Positions 42,524 through 52,470 of a stretch of DNA of 64,000 bases are shown here, one piece after another (position 1 is the first letter of the stretch; every line of letters starts with the position of its first letter). A program made the translations under genes and the position numbers. The DNA is from Halopseudomonas xiamenensis (GTDB lineage: Bacteria; Pseudomonadota; Gammaproteobacteria; Pseudomonadales; Pseudomonadaceae), in contig NZ_JACLGO010000010.1 in assembly GCF_014219065.1 (NCBI RefSeq), positions 72,157 to 136,156 of the forward strand, in the 5' to 3' direction. Below the pieces are notes generated by a model. The model saw only the letters and a program-made list of their open reading frames with translations. It did no database searches and was not told the origin of the DNA.

Positions 42524-42549
42524 TGGGTTATGCTCTACCCCATAACCCA
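42524..42549. promoter_or_regulatory. 9-bp inverted repeat before aguB
   Basis: TGGGTTATG and CATAACCCA are perfect inverted arms around an 8-base centre, ending 16 bp before the aguB ATG. In Pseudomonas the agu operon is controlled by the TetR-family repressor AguR, and this symmetric element is a plausible operator. It could instead form a leader hairpin. The aguR gene is not in the window. Confidence 0.5.
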
Positions 42550-42565
42550 CCCACCGGAGAAAGCC

Positions 42566-43444
42566 ATGTCCCGCCTCGTTACCGTCGCCGCCACCCAGAT
42601 GAGCTGCAGTTGGGACCGTCAGGCCAATATCGCCAGGGCTGAACAGCTGGTGCGTCAGGCCGCTGCACAGGGAGCGCAGATCATCCTGATCCAGGAGCTG
42701 TTCGAGACGCCGTACTTCTGTCAGAAGCCCAACCCGGAATATCTGCAGCTGGCCACCACGGTGGAGGACAACCCGGCCATTGCGCACTTCCAGAAGATCG
42801 CCCGGGAGTTGCAGGTGGTATTGCCGATCAGTTTCTTCGAGCTGGCCGGGCGGGCGCGCTTCAACAGCATCGCCATCATCGATGCCGATGGGCGCAATCT
42901 GGGGGTGTACCGCAAGAGCCATATCCCGGACGGCCCCGGTTATCACGAGAAATACTATTTCAATCCCGGCGATACCGGTTTCAAGGTGTGGAAGACCCGC
43001 TACGCGACCATCGGCGTGGCGATCTGCTGGGACCAGTGGTTCCCCGAGTCCGCCCGTTCCATGGCGCTGCAGGGGGCGGAAATCCTGTTCTATCCCACGG
43101 CCATCGGCAGCGAGCCGCATGATGCCTCGATCACCTCCAAGGATCACTGGCAGCGGGTGCAGCAGGGCCATGCCGGGGCCAACCTGATGCCGCTGGTGGC
43201 CAGCAACCGGGTCGGTCGTGAGGAGCAGGATGGTTATGACATCACCTTCTACGGTGCATCCTTCATTGCCGACCAGTTCGGCGAGAAGGTGCAGGAGGCC
43301 AATGCCACGGATGAGACCGTGCTGGTGCAGCAGTTCGACCTGGATCAGTTGGAACATATCCGCGCCGCCTGGGGGGTGTTCCGCGATCGTCGGCCGAATC
43401 TGTATGGCCCACTGAAAACCCTGGATGGTTCGCTGGAGTCCTGA
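42566..43444 (+). CDS. aguB: N-carbamoylputrescine amidase
   Basis: This 292-residue nitrilase-superfamily enzyme contains the triad Glu (LIQELFETPYF), Lys (GVYRKSHIPDGPGYHEKYYF region) and Cys (GVAICWDQWFPE). The length equals Pseudomonas AguB. It converts N-carbamoylputrescine to putrescine, CO2 and ammonia. ATG 42566 follows CGGAGA. It is 3 bp upstream of aguA, so the two form the agmatine catabolic operon. Confidence 0.95.
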   Translation: MSRLVTVAATQMSCSWDRQANIARAEQLVRQAAAQGAQIILIQELFETPYFCQKPNPEYLQLATTVEDNPAIAHFQKIARELQVVLPISFFELAGRARFNSIAIIDADGRNLGVYRKSHIPDGPGYHEKYYFNPGDTGFKVWKTRYATIGVAICWDQWFPESARSMALQGAEILFYPTAIGSEPHDASITSKDHWQRVQQGHAGANLMPLVASNRVGREEQDGYDITFYGASFIADQFGEKVQEANATDETVLVQQFDLDQLEHIRAAWGVFRDRRPNLYGPLKTLDGSLES

Positions 43445-43447
43445 TTC

Positions 43448-44545
43448 ATGTACACCTTGCACAGCACACCCCGCGCCGACGGCTATGCCATGCCCGCCGA
43501 GTGGGCTCCGCACAGCCAGACCTGGATGCTCTGGCCGGAGCGGCCGGATAACTGGCGCCTTGGCGCCAAGCCGGCACAGGCCGCGTTCGCCGAAGTGGCG
43601 CGGGCGATTGCCGGCTTCGAGCCGGTGACCGTCGGCGTGTCGGCGGCGCAGTACAGCAATGCCAGCCTGCAACTGGATCACCCGGCGATTCGGGTGGTGG
43701 AGATCAGCAGCGACGACGCCTGGGTGCGCGACACCGGCCCGACCTTCGTCACCAATGGCCAGGGCGGCCTGCGCGGTGTGGACTGGACCTTCAACGCCTG
43801 GGGCGGCTTCGACGGCGGGCTCTATTGGCCATGGAATCGTGATGACCAGGTGGCGGACAAGATCCTCGGCCTGGAGCGCTGCCCGCGCTACCGCACCGAG
43901 GGTTTCGTGCTGGAGGGCGGGGCCTTCCACGTGGATGGCGAGGGCACCCTGATCACCACCGAGGAGTGCCTGCTCAACCCCAATCGCAACGCCCATCTGC
44001 AACGCCATGAGGTCGAACAGATGCTGCACGACTATCTGGGCGTCGAATGCATCATCTGGCTGCCGCAGGGCCTGTATAACGATGAAACCGATGGGCATGT
44101 GGACAACTTCTGCTGTTTTGTCCGTCCCGGTGAGGTGCTGCTGGCCTGGACCGACGATCCGGACGATGCCAACTATCCCCGCTGCCAGGCTGCACTGGCG
44201 GTGCTGGAGCAGGCGGTTGATGCCCAGGGCCGGCAGCTGACCGTGCACCGGGTGCCGATCCCCGGGCCGATTCATGCCAGCAAGGCGGAGTGTGAGGGGG
44301 TGGACCAGGTGCCGGGTAGCCAGCCGCGCTCGCCCGGCATCCGCCTGGCCGGCTCCTATGTGAATTTCCTGATCGTCAATGGCGGCATCATCGCGCCGGC
44401 CTTTGACGATCCGCAGGATGCAGAGGCCCAGTCCGTGCTGGAGTCGCTGTTTCCCGAGCGCCGGGTGGTGATGGTGCCGGGGCGGGAAATACTTCTTGGT
44501 GGCGGCAATATCCACTGCATCACCCAGCAGCAGCCGGCGGTGTAA
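43448..44545 (+). CDS. aguA: Agmatine deiminase
   Basis: This 365-residue protein of the guanidino-group modifying family has the substrate-binding [13 protein letters not shown], the catalytic region [23 protein letters not shown] and the C-terminal [13 protein letters not shown], whose Cys is the nucleophile. It hydrolyses agmatine to N-carbamoylputrescine and ammonia, the substrate of the adjacent AguB. Start spacing to aguB is 3 bp. Confidence 0.95.
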   Translation: MYTLHSTPRADGYAMPAEWAPHSQTWMLWPERPDNWRLGAKPAQAAFAEVARAIAGFEPVTVGVSAAQYSNASLQLDHPAIRVVEISSDDAWVRDTGPTFVTNGQGGLRGVDWTFNAWGGFDGGLYWPWNRDDQVADKILGLERCPRYRTEGFVLEGGAFHVDGEGTLITTEECLLNPNRNAHLQRHEVEQMLHDYLGVECIIWLPQGLYNDETDGHVDNFCCFVRPGEVLLAWTDDPDDANYPRCQAALAVLEQAVDAQGRQLTVHRVPIPGPIHASKAECEGVDQVPGSQPRSPGIRLAGSYVNFLIVNGGIIAPAFDDPQDAEAQSVLESLFPERRVVMVPGREILLGGGNIHCITQQQPAV

Positions 44546-44653
44546 GCGAAGCGGCTGCCCAGCGGGGCAAAATCGGATTATAGTCTGCTCGCCTGTCCGG
44601 CAATGCCGTATTGTCGAGCGGGCCCTCTCAATCGAGTAGAAAAAGGACACCCC

Positions 44654-46003
44654 ATGCACTTTGCTCATCGTGCCGTTGCCCTGCCGCTGGCCGGGTTGGC
44701 GATCCTGCTGTCTGGCTGCAATGAACCCGCTGCTAAAACCGCCGCGCCGGTACGCGATATGCCGGCCAGCCTGGCCGGAGAGCTGACCAGCCAGAGTAAC
44801 GTCAACCTGAACGATGGTTCGCGCAACCAGAGTTTCGAACTGCAACTGCAGGCCGGTACGCTGTATCGGGTCAGTAGCAGTGGCGCCCTCAAGCAGCCAA
44901 CCTTGCTGTTACTGTCCGAAGACAACCGCCCGGTCAGCGGACCGCGGGCCGAGCAGCTCTACCTGCAGCCGGAGCAGGACGGTCTCTACCGCCTGGCGAT
45001 CAGCGGCAGCAGCCCCAGCGATTTCGGTCCGTTCCGCCTGGAGCTGAACACTGCGGAACTGACCAGCGAGGGTGAGCTGCAGCCGGGAGCGGATATCCTC
45101 GGACACCTGGGTTCCGGCACGAAGCAGGGCGGCAACCGCTACACCCTGCAGATTGCCGAGCCGGGGTTGTACGAGCTGCTGCTACGCTCCGACGAGTTCG
45201 ACACGGTACTGAAACTGCGTGGTGCAGGTGTCAACCGTACCGATGACGATGGTGCCGGCGGTACCGATTCTCGCCTGCTGACCATGCTGCAGCAGGGCAG
45301 CTACCAGGTCATCGCCGGTGGTATCGATGCGGCTGATGAGGGCATCTACAGCCTGAGCTTCAAGCGCTGGGAGATGCCCGAGGGTATTACTCTCAGCGAT
45401 GGGGACCAGCTGAAGCTCAATGAAGAGCGCTCCGGCATGCTCACCGGCCACCCGCAGAGTTATACGCTGGTGATCGAGCAGGCCGGGCTGCTGCAGGTGA
45501 GCATGCGCTCGGATGACTTCGACAGCCTGCTGGAACTGAATGGCCAGGGCATCAATACCCGCGACGATGACAGCGGCGGGGATCGTGATGCCTTGATCAG
45601 CGTGGCGGTCGAGCCGGGCAGCTACCGGATCAAGGCGGCGCAGCTCGATGGTGTGGACGGCATGTTCACCCTGGCTGCCGAGCTGTCCGAGGTGGCCATG
45701 CTGGGTGACAGCATCACGGCTGGCGAGACCCGGCTAGGTCGTCTGGTGACCGGACAGCCGGTCGCTACCCAACTGAACATCGGCGAGGCGGGGCTGTATC
45801 GCATTACCCTGCGCTCATCGCAGTTCGATGCGCTGCTCGGGTTGCAGGGTGCCGAGCTGGAAGAGCAGGACGATGACAGCGCCGGCGGCACCAACGCCCA
45901 GCTTGAGCTGTGGCTGGACGCGGGCGACTACCAGTTGCTCAGTGGCAGCTATGGCGATGAGGGAGAGGGCAGCTTCGTGCTGTCGGTCAGCGCGCCGCTG
46001 TAG
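44654..46003 (+). CDS. Lipoprotein with four tandem PPC-like domains
   Basis: This 449-residue protein has a lipoprotein signal with lipobox LLSGC (Cys about 20), ATG 44654 after AAAAGGAC. The mature part contains four similar beta-sandwich units, each with a strand like AGLYRITLRS..FDALL, an acidic turn (RTDDDGAGGTDS, TRDDDSGGDRD, EQDDDSAGGTN) and a closing strand such as GSYQVIAGG. This is the pre-peptidase C-terminal (PPC) domain pattern, usually attached to secreted peptidases; here it stands alone. The aspartate turns may bind calcium. An outer-membrane binding role is likely; the partner is unknown. Its 3' end overlaps a small opposing ORF. Confidence 0.75.
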   Translation: MHFAHRAVALPLAGLAILLSGCNEPAAKTAAPVRDMPASLAGELTSQSNVNLNDGSRNQSFELQLQAGTLYRVSSSGALKQPTLLLLSEDNRPVSGPRAEQLYLQPEQDGLYRLAISGSSPSDFGPFRLELNTAELTSEGELQPGADILGHLGSGTKQGGNRYTLQIAEPGLYELLLRSDEFDTVLKLRGAGVNRTDDDGAGGTDSRLLTMLQQGSYQVIAGGIDAADEGIYSLSFKRWEMPEGITLSDGDQLKLNEERSGMLTGHPQSYTLVIEQAGLLQVSMRSDDFDSLLELNGQGINTRDDDSGGDRDALISVAVEPGSYRIKAAQLDGVDGMFTLAAELSEVAMLGDSITAGETRLGRLVTGQPVATQLNIGEAGLYRITLRSSQFDALLGLQGAELEEQDDDSAGGTNAQLELWLDAGDYQLLSGSYGDEGEGSFVLSVSAPL

Positions 46004-46166
46004 GATCAGGCTGTTCCTGCTGCTCCTGTGCCAACTCGTCGAGCTGGCACAGGGTGCAGTCACCCTCATCCGGATGGTTGCTTTCCACATAGCGCACCCG
46101 GCGCCGTGCCGACTGCCGGTCGGCACTGACGCGATAACGCGGGCGGTCAGCTGATTCGCGCTGCAT
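45987..46166 (-). CDS. Small CxxC protein coupled to argH
   Basis: This 59-residue ORF starts at ATG 46166-46164, sharing one base with the argH stop (TAATG), so it would be translated by re-initiation after argH. The sequence is arginine-rich at first ([18 protein letters not shown]), then ends with a DCTLCQLDEL motif and an acidic, glutamine-rich tail. It overlaps the convergent PPC lipoprotein by 17 bp. The CxxC pair could bind metal. I do not recognise a family, but the coupling and lack of rare codons suggest a real gene. Confidence 0.5.
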   Translation of the reverse strand: MQRESADRPRYRVSADRQSARRRVRYVESNHPDEGDCTLCQLDELAQEQQEQPDPTAAR

Positions 46167-47560
46167 TACTGCCCCAGCAGCGCGCGGCCACGCTGTACCG
46201 CGGCCCTGACCTGGGCCGGTGCGGTACCGCCGATATGGTCACGCGCGTTCACCGAGCCTTCCAGGGTCAACACCTCGAACACGTCCTGTTCGATCTGGTC
46301 GCTGAAGCGGCGCAGCTCCTCCAGGCTCATCTCGGCCAGGTCCTTGCCGCTGTCCACACCGTATTTCACCGCATGGCCGACGATCTCATGGCAGTCGCGG
46401 AACGGCAGGCCCTTGCGCACCAGATAGTCGGCCAGGTCGGTGGCGGTGGAGAAGCCGCGGCGGGCCGCTTCGCGCATCACTTCGATGCGCGGCTGGATCG
46501 CCGGGATCATGTCGGCGAAGGCGCGCAGGCTGTCGCGCAGGGTGTCGGCGGCGTCGAACAGCGGCTCCTTGTCCTCCTGGTTGTCCTTGTTGTAGGCCAG
46601 CGGCTGGCTCTTCATCAGGGTCAGCAGGCCCATCAGGTGGCCATACACGCGACCGGATTTGCCGCGCACCAGTTCGGGCACGTCGGGGTTCTTCTTCTGC
46701 GGCATGATCGACGAGCCGGTGCAGAAGCGGTCGGGCAGCTCGATGAAGTTGAACTGGGCGCTGGTCCACAGCACCAGCTCCTCGGAGAAGCGTGACAGGT
46801 GCATCATCGCCAGCGAGGCGGCGGCGCAGAATTCGATGGCGAAGTCACGATCGGATACGCCGTCCAGCGAGTTGCCGGAAACGGCCTCGAAGCCCAGCAG
46901 CTCGCAGGTCAGGCTGCGGTCGATGGGATAGGTGGTGCCGGCCAGCGCGGCGCTGCCCAGCGGCATGCGGTTGACCCGCCTGCGGCAGTCGAGCAGGCGC
47001 TCGCGGTCACGGCACAGCATCTCGAACCAGGCCAGCAGATGGTGGCCGAAGGTCACCGGCTGGGCGGTCTGCAGGTGGGTGAAGCCGGGCATGATTACCG
47101 CCGCGTGCTGCTCGGCCTGCTCCAGCAGCCCGCGCTGCAGGCGCTCCAGTTCGGCGACGATGATGTCGATCTCCTCGCGCAGCCACAGGCGGATATCGGT
47201 AGCCACCTGGTCGTTGCGCGAACGGCCGGTGTGCAGCTTCTTGCCGGTGATGCCGATGCGCTCGGTCAGGCGTGCCTCGATGTTCATGTGCACGTCTTCC
47301 AGGTCCACCCGCCAATCGAACTGACCTGCCTCGATCTCGGTCTGGATCGCCTGCAGCCCGTCGATGATGCTGTCGCGCTCGGTTTCACTGAGCACGCCGA
47401 CCTTGGCCAGCATGCTGGCGTGGGCGATGGAGCCCTGGATGTCGTGTTTGTACAGGCGCTTGTCGAAATCGACCGAGGCGGTGAAGCGGGCGACGAAGGC
47501 GTCCACCGGCTCGCTGAAGCGGCCGCCCCAGGATTGGTTGGTAGTCTGATCTTGGCTCAT
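46166..47560 (-). CDS. argH: Argininosuccinate lyase
   Basis: This 464-residue protein of the fumarase/aspartase superfamily starts [18 protein letters not shown]. The substrate-binding segment [14 protein letters not shown], the catalytic-loop signature [15 protein letters not shown] and the [12 protein letters not shown] region are all present. It cleaves argininosuccinate to arginine and fumarate, the last step of arginine synthesis. It is divergent from algZ with a 93-bp shared promoter region, the same arrangement as in other Pseudomonas. Confidence 0.97.
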   Translation of the reverse strand: MSQDQTTNQSWGGRFSEPVDAFVARFTASVDFDKRLYKHDIQGSIAHASMLAKVGVLSETERDSIIDGLQAIQTEIEAGQFDWRVDLEDVHMNIEARLTERIGITGKKLHTGRSRNDQVATDIRLWLREEIDIIVAELERLQRGLLEQAEQHAAVIMPGFTHLQTAQPVTFGHHLLAWFEMLCRDRERLLDCRRRVNRMPLGSAALAGTTYPIDRSLTCELLGFEAVSGNSLDGVSDRDFAIEFCAAASLAMMHLSRFSEELVLWTSAQFNFIELPDRFCTGSSIMPQKKNPDVPELVRGKSGRVYGHLMGLLTLMKSQPLAYNKDNQEDKEPLFDAADTLRDSLRAFADMIPAIQPRIEVMREAARRGFSTATDLADYLVRKGLPFRDCHEIVGHAVKYGVDSGKDLAEMSLEELRRFSDQIEQDVFEVLTLEGSVNARDHIGGTAPAQVRAAVQRGRALLGQ

Positions 47561-47653
47561 GTGTCGGATCGTTCCGCAGCTGTGATGTGAAAAGGCGCAT
47601 AGCATAGCATTTCCGGCTTGCGCCATGGCGCCCGGCTGGCGGACACTGCGCGG

Positions 47654-48715
47654 ATGAAGAATGGACTCTGGTCATTGTTGAGCAAGCCCCAGGCGGGGGA
47701 GGATTTCTTCCTCCCGGACCTGTGCTCGTCCGTGGCGGTGTTCACCCTGGTGGTGCTGGCCGAGCTGATGGTGCTGGTTCTGGTGCTGGCGCAGCCGATC
47801 GGCGACGGCTTCGACTGGCTGCAACTGGCGATGGCCTCGCTGTTCGTGCAGTGGATAGTGCTGCTGTCCGCGGCCCTGCTGTGTCGCCTGCGCAACTGGA
47901 TGCGGCGGCGCCCGCTGGGACTGGCGATCGCCTGCTGCTATGCGGTGGTGGTGGGGCTGGCGCTGCTGTTCACCGTACTGGCCGACTGGGTATTGCAGCA
48001 GGGCATGGCTGGACGCCCACCATTGCATGGCGAGCAATTGCTGCGCCACGGGCTGATCGCGCTGATCATGACCAGCCTGCTGCTGCGCTACTTCTACCTG
48101 CAGCAGCAATGGCAGCTGCATAACCAGGCAGCCCTGCAGGCGCGCCTGCAATCGCTGCAGTCGCGCATCCGCCCGCACTTCCTGTTCAACAGCCTCAACA
48201 GCATCGTCAGCCTGATCGGCAGCCAGCCGGCACGGGCGGAGAGCGCGGTGCTGGACCTGTCCGACCTGTTCCGTGCCAACCTCACCGATACCGATGCACT
48301 GGCCACCTGGGGCGAGGAGCATCGCTTGTGCCTGGGCTACCTGCGCATCGAGCAGTACCGCCTGGGCGAGCGCCTGCAGGTGTCCTGGCAGGTCGAGGAG
48401 CTGCCGGCGGCGCTGCCGATGCCGCTGCTGACCCTGCAGCCGCTGCTGGAGAATGCCATCCTGCATGGCCTGCAGCCGAGCATCAGCGGGGGCGATATCC
48501 AGGTCAGCGGCCACTACCGCGAGGGCCGCGTTGAACTGCTGGTCTCCAACAGTTGTCCACAGCAATCGGAGCACCAGGGAGCCAGCATGGCCCTGAACAA
48601 TATCCGCGCACGCCTGGCTGCCCTGTTCGGACCGGCGGCCCGGGTCGAAGCGTGGCAGGACGGGCCGCGCTACTTCAGCAGGCTGGTCTATCCTTGTAAG
48701 CAACCGTCCACTTAA
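47654..48715 (+). CDS. algZ: LytS-family sensor histidine kinase AlgZ (FimS)
   Basis: This 353-residue protein has an N-terminal membrane domain of about five segments (residues 25-150) and a His_kinase module with the phospho-acceptor site [17 protein letters not shown], followed by a divergent ATPase domain ([15 protein letters not shown]). It pairs with AlgR 21 bp downstream. In Pseudomonas this pair controls alginate, twitching motility and rhamnolipids. ATG 47654 is preferred; the frame is open slightly upstream. Confidence 0.92.
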   Translation: MKNGLWSLLSKPQAGEDFFLPDLCSSVAVFTLVVLAELMVLVLVLAQPIGDGFDWLQLAMASLFVQWIVLLSAALLCRLRNWMRRRPLGLAIACCYAVVVGLALLFTVLADWVLQQGMAGRPPLHGEQLLRHGLIALIMTSLLLRYFYLQQQWQLHNQAALQARLQSLQSRIRPHFLFNSLNSIVSLIGSQPARAESAVLDLSDLFRANLTDTDALATWGEEHRLCLGYLRIEQYRLGERLQVSWQVEELPAALPMPLLTLQPLLENAILHGLQPSISGGDIQVSGHYREGRVELLVSNSCPQQSEHQGASMALNNIRARLAALFGPAARVEAWQDGPRYFSRLVYPCKQPST

Positions 48716-48736
48716 CGCACAGGAAGTCATTCAGGC

Positions 48737-49486
48737 ATGAAAGTACTTATCGCCGATGATGAACCTCTTGCCCGGGAGCGTCTGGCCAGGCTGGTGTCCG
48801 CCTTGCCGGGCTACACCGCGCTGCCGGAGATGGCAGCCAATGGGCAGGAGGTGCTGGAACTGGTTGAAAAACTGCACCCGGACATCGTCCTGCTGGATAT
48901 CCGCATGCCGGGCATGGATGGCCTGCAGGCGGCAGCCCGCCTGTGCGAGATGCCCGATGCGCCGGCGGTGGTGTTCTGCACCGCACATGGCGAATATGCG
49001 CTGGAAGCATTCGCCGTCAGCGCGGTCGGCTATCTGCTCAAGCCGGTGCGCAGCGAGGACCTGGCCGAGGCGCTGGGCAAGGCGCAGAAGCTCAACCGCC
49101 TGCAGCTGGCCAGCCTTGGCAAGGCCGGCATCGCCAGCGAGACGCAGCAGGCGCGCAGTCATATCAGCGCGCGTACCCGCAAGGGCGTGGAGCTGGTGCC
49201 GATCGAGGATGTGCTGTATTTCGTCGCTGATCACAAGTATGTGACATTGCGTCACAGTGCTGGCGAGCTGCTGCTGGATGAGCCGCTGAAGGCGCTCGAG
49301 GATGAGTTCGGTGAGCACTTCGTGCGCATTCACCGCAATGCGCTGGTCGCGCGCAACCGCATCGGGCGGCTGCAGCGCAGCTCCATGGGGCATTTTCATC
49401 TGCACCTGAAGGGCCTGCCGGACGAGACCCTGACCGTCAGCCGGCGGCACGTGCCGGGGCTGCGCAAACTGATGGAAGGACTCTGA
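48737..49486 (+). CDS. algR: LytTR-type response regulator AlgR
   Basis: This 249-residue protein has a receiver domain with acidic pocket DDEP, phospho-acceptor Asp in DIVLLDIRMPGMDG (about 54) and Lys in YLLKPVR, followed by a LytTR DNA-binding domain (KGVELVPIEDVLYFVADHKYV in parts, FVRIHRNALVARNRI). The length matches Pseudomonas AlgR. It is activated by AlgZ and binds promoters of virulence and envelope genes. Gene order algZ-algR-hemC is conserved in the genus. Confidence 0.95.
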   Translation: MKVLIADDEPLARERLARLVSALPGYTALPEMAANGQEVLELVEKLHPDIVLLDIRMPGMDGLQAAARLCEMPDAPAVVFCTAHGEYALEAFAVSAVGYLLKPVRSEDLAEALGKAQKLNRLQLASLGKAGIASETQQARSHISARTRKGVELVPIEDVLYFVADHKYVTLRHSAGELLLDEPLKALEDEFGEHFVRIHRNALVARNRIGRLQRSSMGHFHLHLKGLPDETLTVSRRHVPGLRKLMEGL

Positions 49487-49566
49487 CGCCAGGTTGGCAG
49501 GCCGGCGCGCATGGATGATAGCCGGGGCATGGCGTATCATGCCGGTTGGTACAGGACGAGAATCCC

Positions 49567-50505
49567 ATGAGTCGACATCTGCGAATCGCCACCCGCAAGA
49601 GCGCACTGGCCCTGTGGCAGGCCGAATATGTGAAAGCGCGCCTTGAACAACTGCACCCCGAGCTGACCGTCAGCCTGGTGCCCATGGTCAGCCGCGGCGA
49701 CAAGCTGCTGGACGCACCGCTGGCCAAGATCGGTGGCAAGGGCCTGTTCGTCAAGGAGCTGGAAGCCGCACTGCTGGCCAACGAGGCCGACCTGGCGGTG
49801 CATTCCATGAAGGACGTACCCATGCAGTTCCCCGAAGGGCTCGGGTTGTACGTCATCTGCGAGCGGGAAGACCCGCGTGACGCCTTCGTTTCCAATACCT
49901 TCGAATCCATCGATGCGCTGCCCCAGGGCAGCGTGGTCGGCACCTCCAGCCTGCGCCGTCAGGCGCAACTGATGGCCCGCCGACCGGACCTGCAGATCCG
50001 CTTCCTGCGCGGTAACGTCAATACCCGCCTGGCCAAGCTGGATGCTGGAGACTACGACGCCATCATCCTCGCCGCCGCCGGGCTCAAGCGCCTGGGCTTC
50101 GACCAGCGCATCCGCAGCGCCATCGCCCCCGAGCTGAGCCTGCCGGCGGGTGGGCAGGGTGCGGTGGGCATCGAATGTCGCAGCGATGACAGCGAACTGC
50201 ACGAGCTGCTGGCGCCGCTGAATGACCTGGACAGCGCCCTGCGGGTACGCGCCGAGCGTGCGCTGAACAATCGCCTGAACGGTGGCTGCCAGGTGCCAAT
50301 CGCCTGCTATGCCGAGCGCAGCAATGGCGAGATCTGGCTGCGTGGCCTGGTTGGTGACCCGGATGGCCAGCGACTGCTGACCGCCGAGGCCCGCGGACCT
50401 GAATCCGAGCCGGAGCAGCTTGGCGTCGCGGTGGCCGAGGACCTGCTGCGCCAGGGTGCGCAACAGATTCTTGATGCGGTTTACCGGGAGGCCGACGGCC
50501 AGTGA
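49567..50505 (+). CDS. hemC: Porphobilinogen deaminase
   Basis: This 312-residue protein has the HemC core: [47 protein letters not shown], and the cofactor-binding Cys in [12 protein letters not shown] that holds the dipyrromethane. It polymerises four porphobilinogen units into hydroxymethylbilane in the cytoplasm. Its stop overlaps the hemD start. Confidence 0.97.
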   Translation: MSRHLRIATRKSALALWQAEYVKARLEQLHPELTVSLVPMVSRGDKLLDAPLAKIGGKGLFVKELEAALLANEADLAVHSMKDVPMQFPEGLGLYVICEREDPRDAFVSNTFESIDALPQGSVVGTSSLRRQAQLMARRPDLQIRFLRGNVNTRLAKLDAGDYDAIILAAAGLKRLGFDQRIRSAIAPELSLPAGGQGAVGIECRSDDSELHELLAPLNDLDSALRVRAERALNNRLNGGCQVPIACYAERSNGEIWLRGLVGDPDGQRLLTAEARGPESEPEQLGVAVAEDLLRQGAQQILDAVYREADGQ

Positions 50506-51260
50506 GCGATGTGCTGCTGACACGTTCGCCGGAGGATAACCACCGCCTGGCTGCACTGTTGCAGCAGCACGGCATCACGGCGCGGAGCCTGCCGCTGCTG
50601 CAGATCGAACCGCAGCCGGAGACGCCGCAGCAGCGCAGCCTGATGCTGGAGCTGGACCGCTATCATGCGGTCATGGTGGTCAGCCCGATTGCTGCCCGCC
50701 TGGGCCTGGAGCGGCTGGATCAATACTGGCCGCAACCGCCGCTGGGGGTCGAATGGTTTGCCGTGGGCGGGGGGACCGCCGCGGTACTGGAAGACTACGG
50801 ACTGCCGGTGCAGATCCCGCAGGACGGCCAGGACAGCGAGGCGTTGCTGCGCTTGCCGGCCTGGCAGCGCCTGCTGGGCCTGCCCGATCTGCGCGTACTG
50901 ATCTGGCGTGGTGAAGGTGGTCGCGAGCATCTGGCCGGGACCATCCGCGACGCGGGCGGTCGCGTCGATCTGCTGGAGCTGTATCGGCGCGCCATGCCGA
51001 CGGCGCTGGCAGAGCAGCTCGGCAGCGCTGCCGCGGATGACTGCCGGGGCATAGTGATACTTAGTGGCCAGGCACTGCAGCATTGGCAGTGCGCGGCCGG
51101 AACAGCATGGGAGCAGCAGCGTCACTGGCGCTGCTGGGTCCCGGGGGAGCGGATCGCCGCACTGGCGCAGCAACTGGGCTGCACCGATGTGGTGTCCTGC
51201 CAGGGTGCCGACGACGCCAGCGTGCTGGCGGCGGTCGTTGCTCACCCGCTCACGCCATAA
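50502..51260 (+). CDS. hemD: Uroporphyrinogen-III synthase
   Basis: This 252-residue protein starts at GTG 50502, overlapping the hemC stop (GTGA). The family is poorly conserved, but the two-lobe pattern is visible ([58 protein letters not shown]). It cyclises hydroxymethylbilane to uroporphyrinogen III. Operon position between hemC and hemX supports the call. Confidence 0.92.
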   Translation: MSDVLLTRSPEDNHRLAALLQQHGITARSLPLLQIEPQPETPQQRSLMLELDRYHAVMVVSPIAARLGLERLDQYWPQPPLGVEWFAVGGGTAAVLEDYGLPVQIPQDGQDSEALLRLPAWQRLLGLPDLRVLIWRGEGGREHLAGTIRDAGGRVDLLELYRRAMPTALAEQLGSAAADDCRGIVILSGQALQHWQCAAGTAWEQQRHWRCWVPGERIAALAQQLGCTDVVSCQGADDASVLAAVVAHPLTP

Positions 51261-51270
51261 GGGGAAATGC

Positions 51271-52470
51271 GTGGAACCGACCAAAGACAATAATCAGCAG
51301 AACGCCAACCCGCCAGCCACCGATGCCGTGCCGACAGCGTCGGCAACCGCAGCGCAGCAGACCGGCGACAAGCCTGCCGACAAGGCTGCCGGCAGCAGTG
51401 GCACCCCACCGCCCCGGGTGCCCCCGGCGAAGGCCCGGAAAACCACGGGTGGCGGACGTGGCGTGGGCCTGCTGGCATTGCTGGTCGCCGCCGCGGCGCT
51501 GGGTCTGTCTGGTTGGCAGTGGTACCAGACACAGCAGTCCGGCCAGGCCCAACAGCAGCAACTGGAAAACCGCCTGACCGAGCTGGCCAACACCCAGCGC
51601 CAGAACCAGAGCAGTGCCGAGCAACGCCTGCAGGGACTACCGGTGGCCGAGGAGTGGCAACAGCTGCAGCGCCTGACTGCCGACCTGCAACGCAGCCAGC
51701 AGGCGCTCAGCCAGCGTCTGGATACGCTGCAGGGGGATGCGCGGGCCGACTGGAAACTGGCCGAGGCCGAGTACCTGCTGCGCCTGGCCTCGCTGCGCCT
51801 GCTGGCCGCCCAGGACGTGGCCTCGGCCCGGGAGCTGCTGGAAGCGGTTGACGATATTCTGCAGACCCAGCCGGACAGCGGCGTGTTTGCCGTACGCGAG
51901 CAACTGGCGCGCTACCAGACCCAGCTTGAAGCCTTGCCGCTGGTCGACCGCTCCGGGCTGTTCCTCAAGCTGGCCGCGCTGCATGACCAGGTGGCCGAGC
52001 TGGTGGCGCTGCCGGTACCGGTATTCGACCCGGACGAGGTGACCCCGGAAGAGGAATTCGAGGATCGCCTGGCCCGGCGTACCCGTGGTGAACGCATGCT
52101 GATGCGCCTGGAGCGCTACGTACGGGTCGACTTCCAGCGTGGCAAGGTAATTACACCGCTGCTCGACGAGGCCGAGATGCAGCGCGTGCGGCGCACCCTG
52201 CAACTGACCTTGGAACAGGCCCAATGGGCGGTATTGCGGGGCGAGGGCGAGATCTATCGCGACAGCCTGGAGCGTGCCGGCGGCATGCTCGAACAGTTCT
52301 TCGAGCTGGATAACCCGCAGGTGCGGGCCGTGCAGAGCCGCTTGATGCAACTGGCCGGCGAGCGTGTCAGCGTCACCGCGCCGGACCTGGCTCCGCTGCA
52401 ACAGGGGTTGGCGGCCTATATGCAGAGCCGCAAGAGTCCCGCCGCCAGTGGGGAGAGCGCCGATGAGTAA
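51271..52470 (+). CDS. hemX: HemX-family membrane protein
   Basis: This 399-residue protein starts at GTG 51271 after AAGGGG. It has a long Pro/Ala/Gln-rich cytoplasmic N-terminus, one membrane segment (GVGLLALLVAAAALGLSGW, about 70-90) and a coiled-coil/helical periplasmic part rich in Gln. This is the HemX layout found between hemD and hemY in gammaproteobacteria. The molecular function is not established; an older methyltransferase claim for the family is not supported by this architecture. Confidence 0.88.
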   Translation: MEPTKDNNQQNANPPATDAVPTASATAAQQTGDKPADKAAGSSGTPPPRVPPAKARKTTGGGRGVGLLALLVAAAALGLSGWQWYQTQQSGQAQQQQLENRLTELANTQRQNQSSAEQRLQGLPVAEEWQQLQRLTADLQRSQQALSQRLDTLQGDARADWKLAEAEYLLRLASLRLLAAQDVASARELLEAVDDILQTQPDSGVFAVREQLARYQTQLEALPLVDRSGLFLKLAALHDQVAELVALPVPVFDPDEVTPEEEFEDRLARRTRGERMLMRLERYVRVDFQRGKVITPLLDEAEMQRVRRTLQLTLEQAQWAVLRGEGEIYRDSLERAGGMLEQFFELDNPQVRAVQSRLMQLAGERVSVTAPDLAPLQQGLAAYMQSRKSPAASGESADE

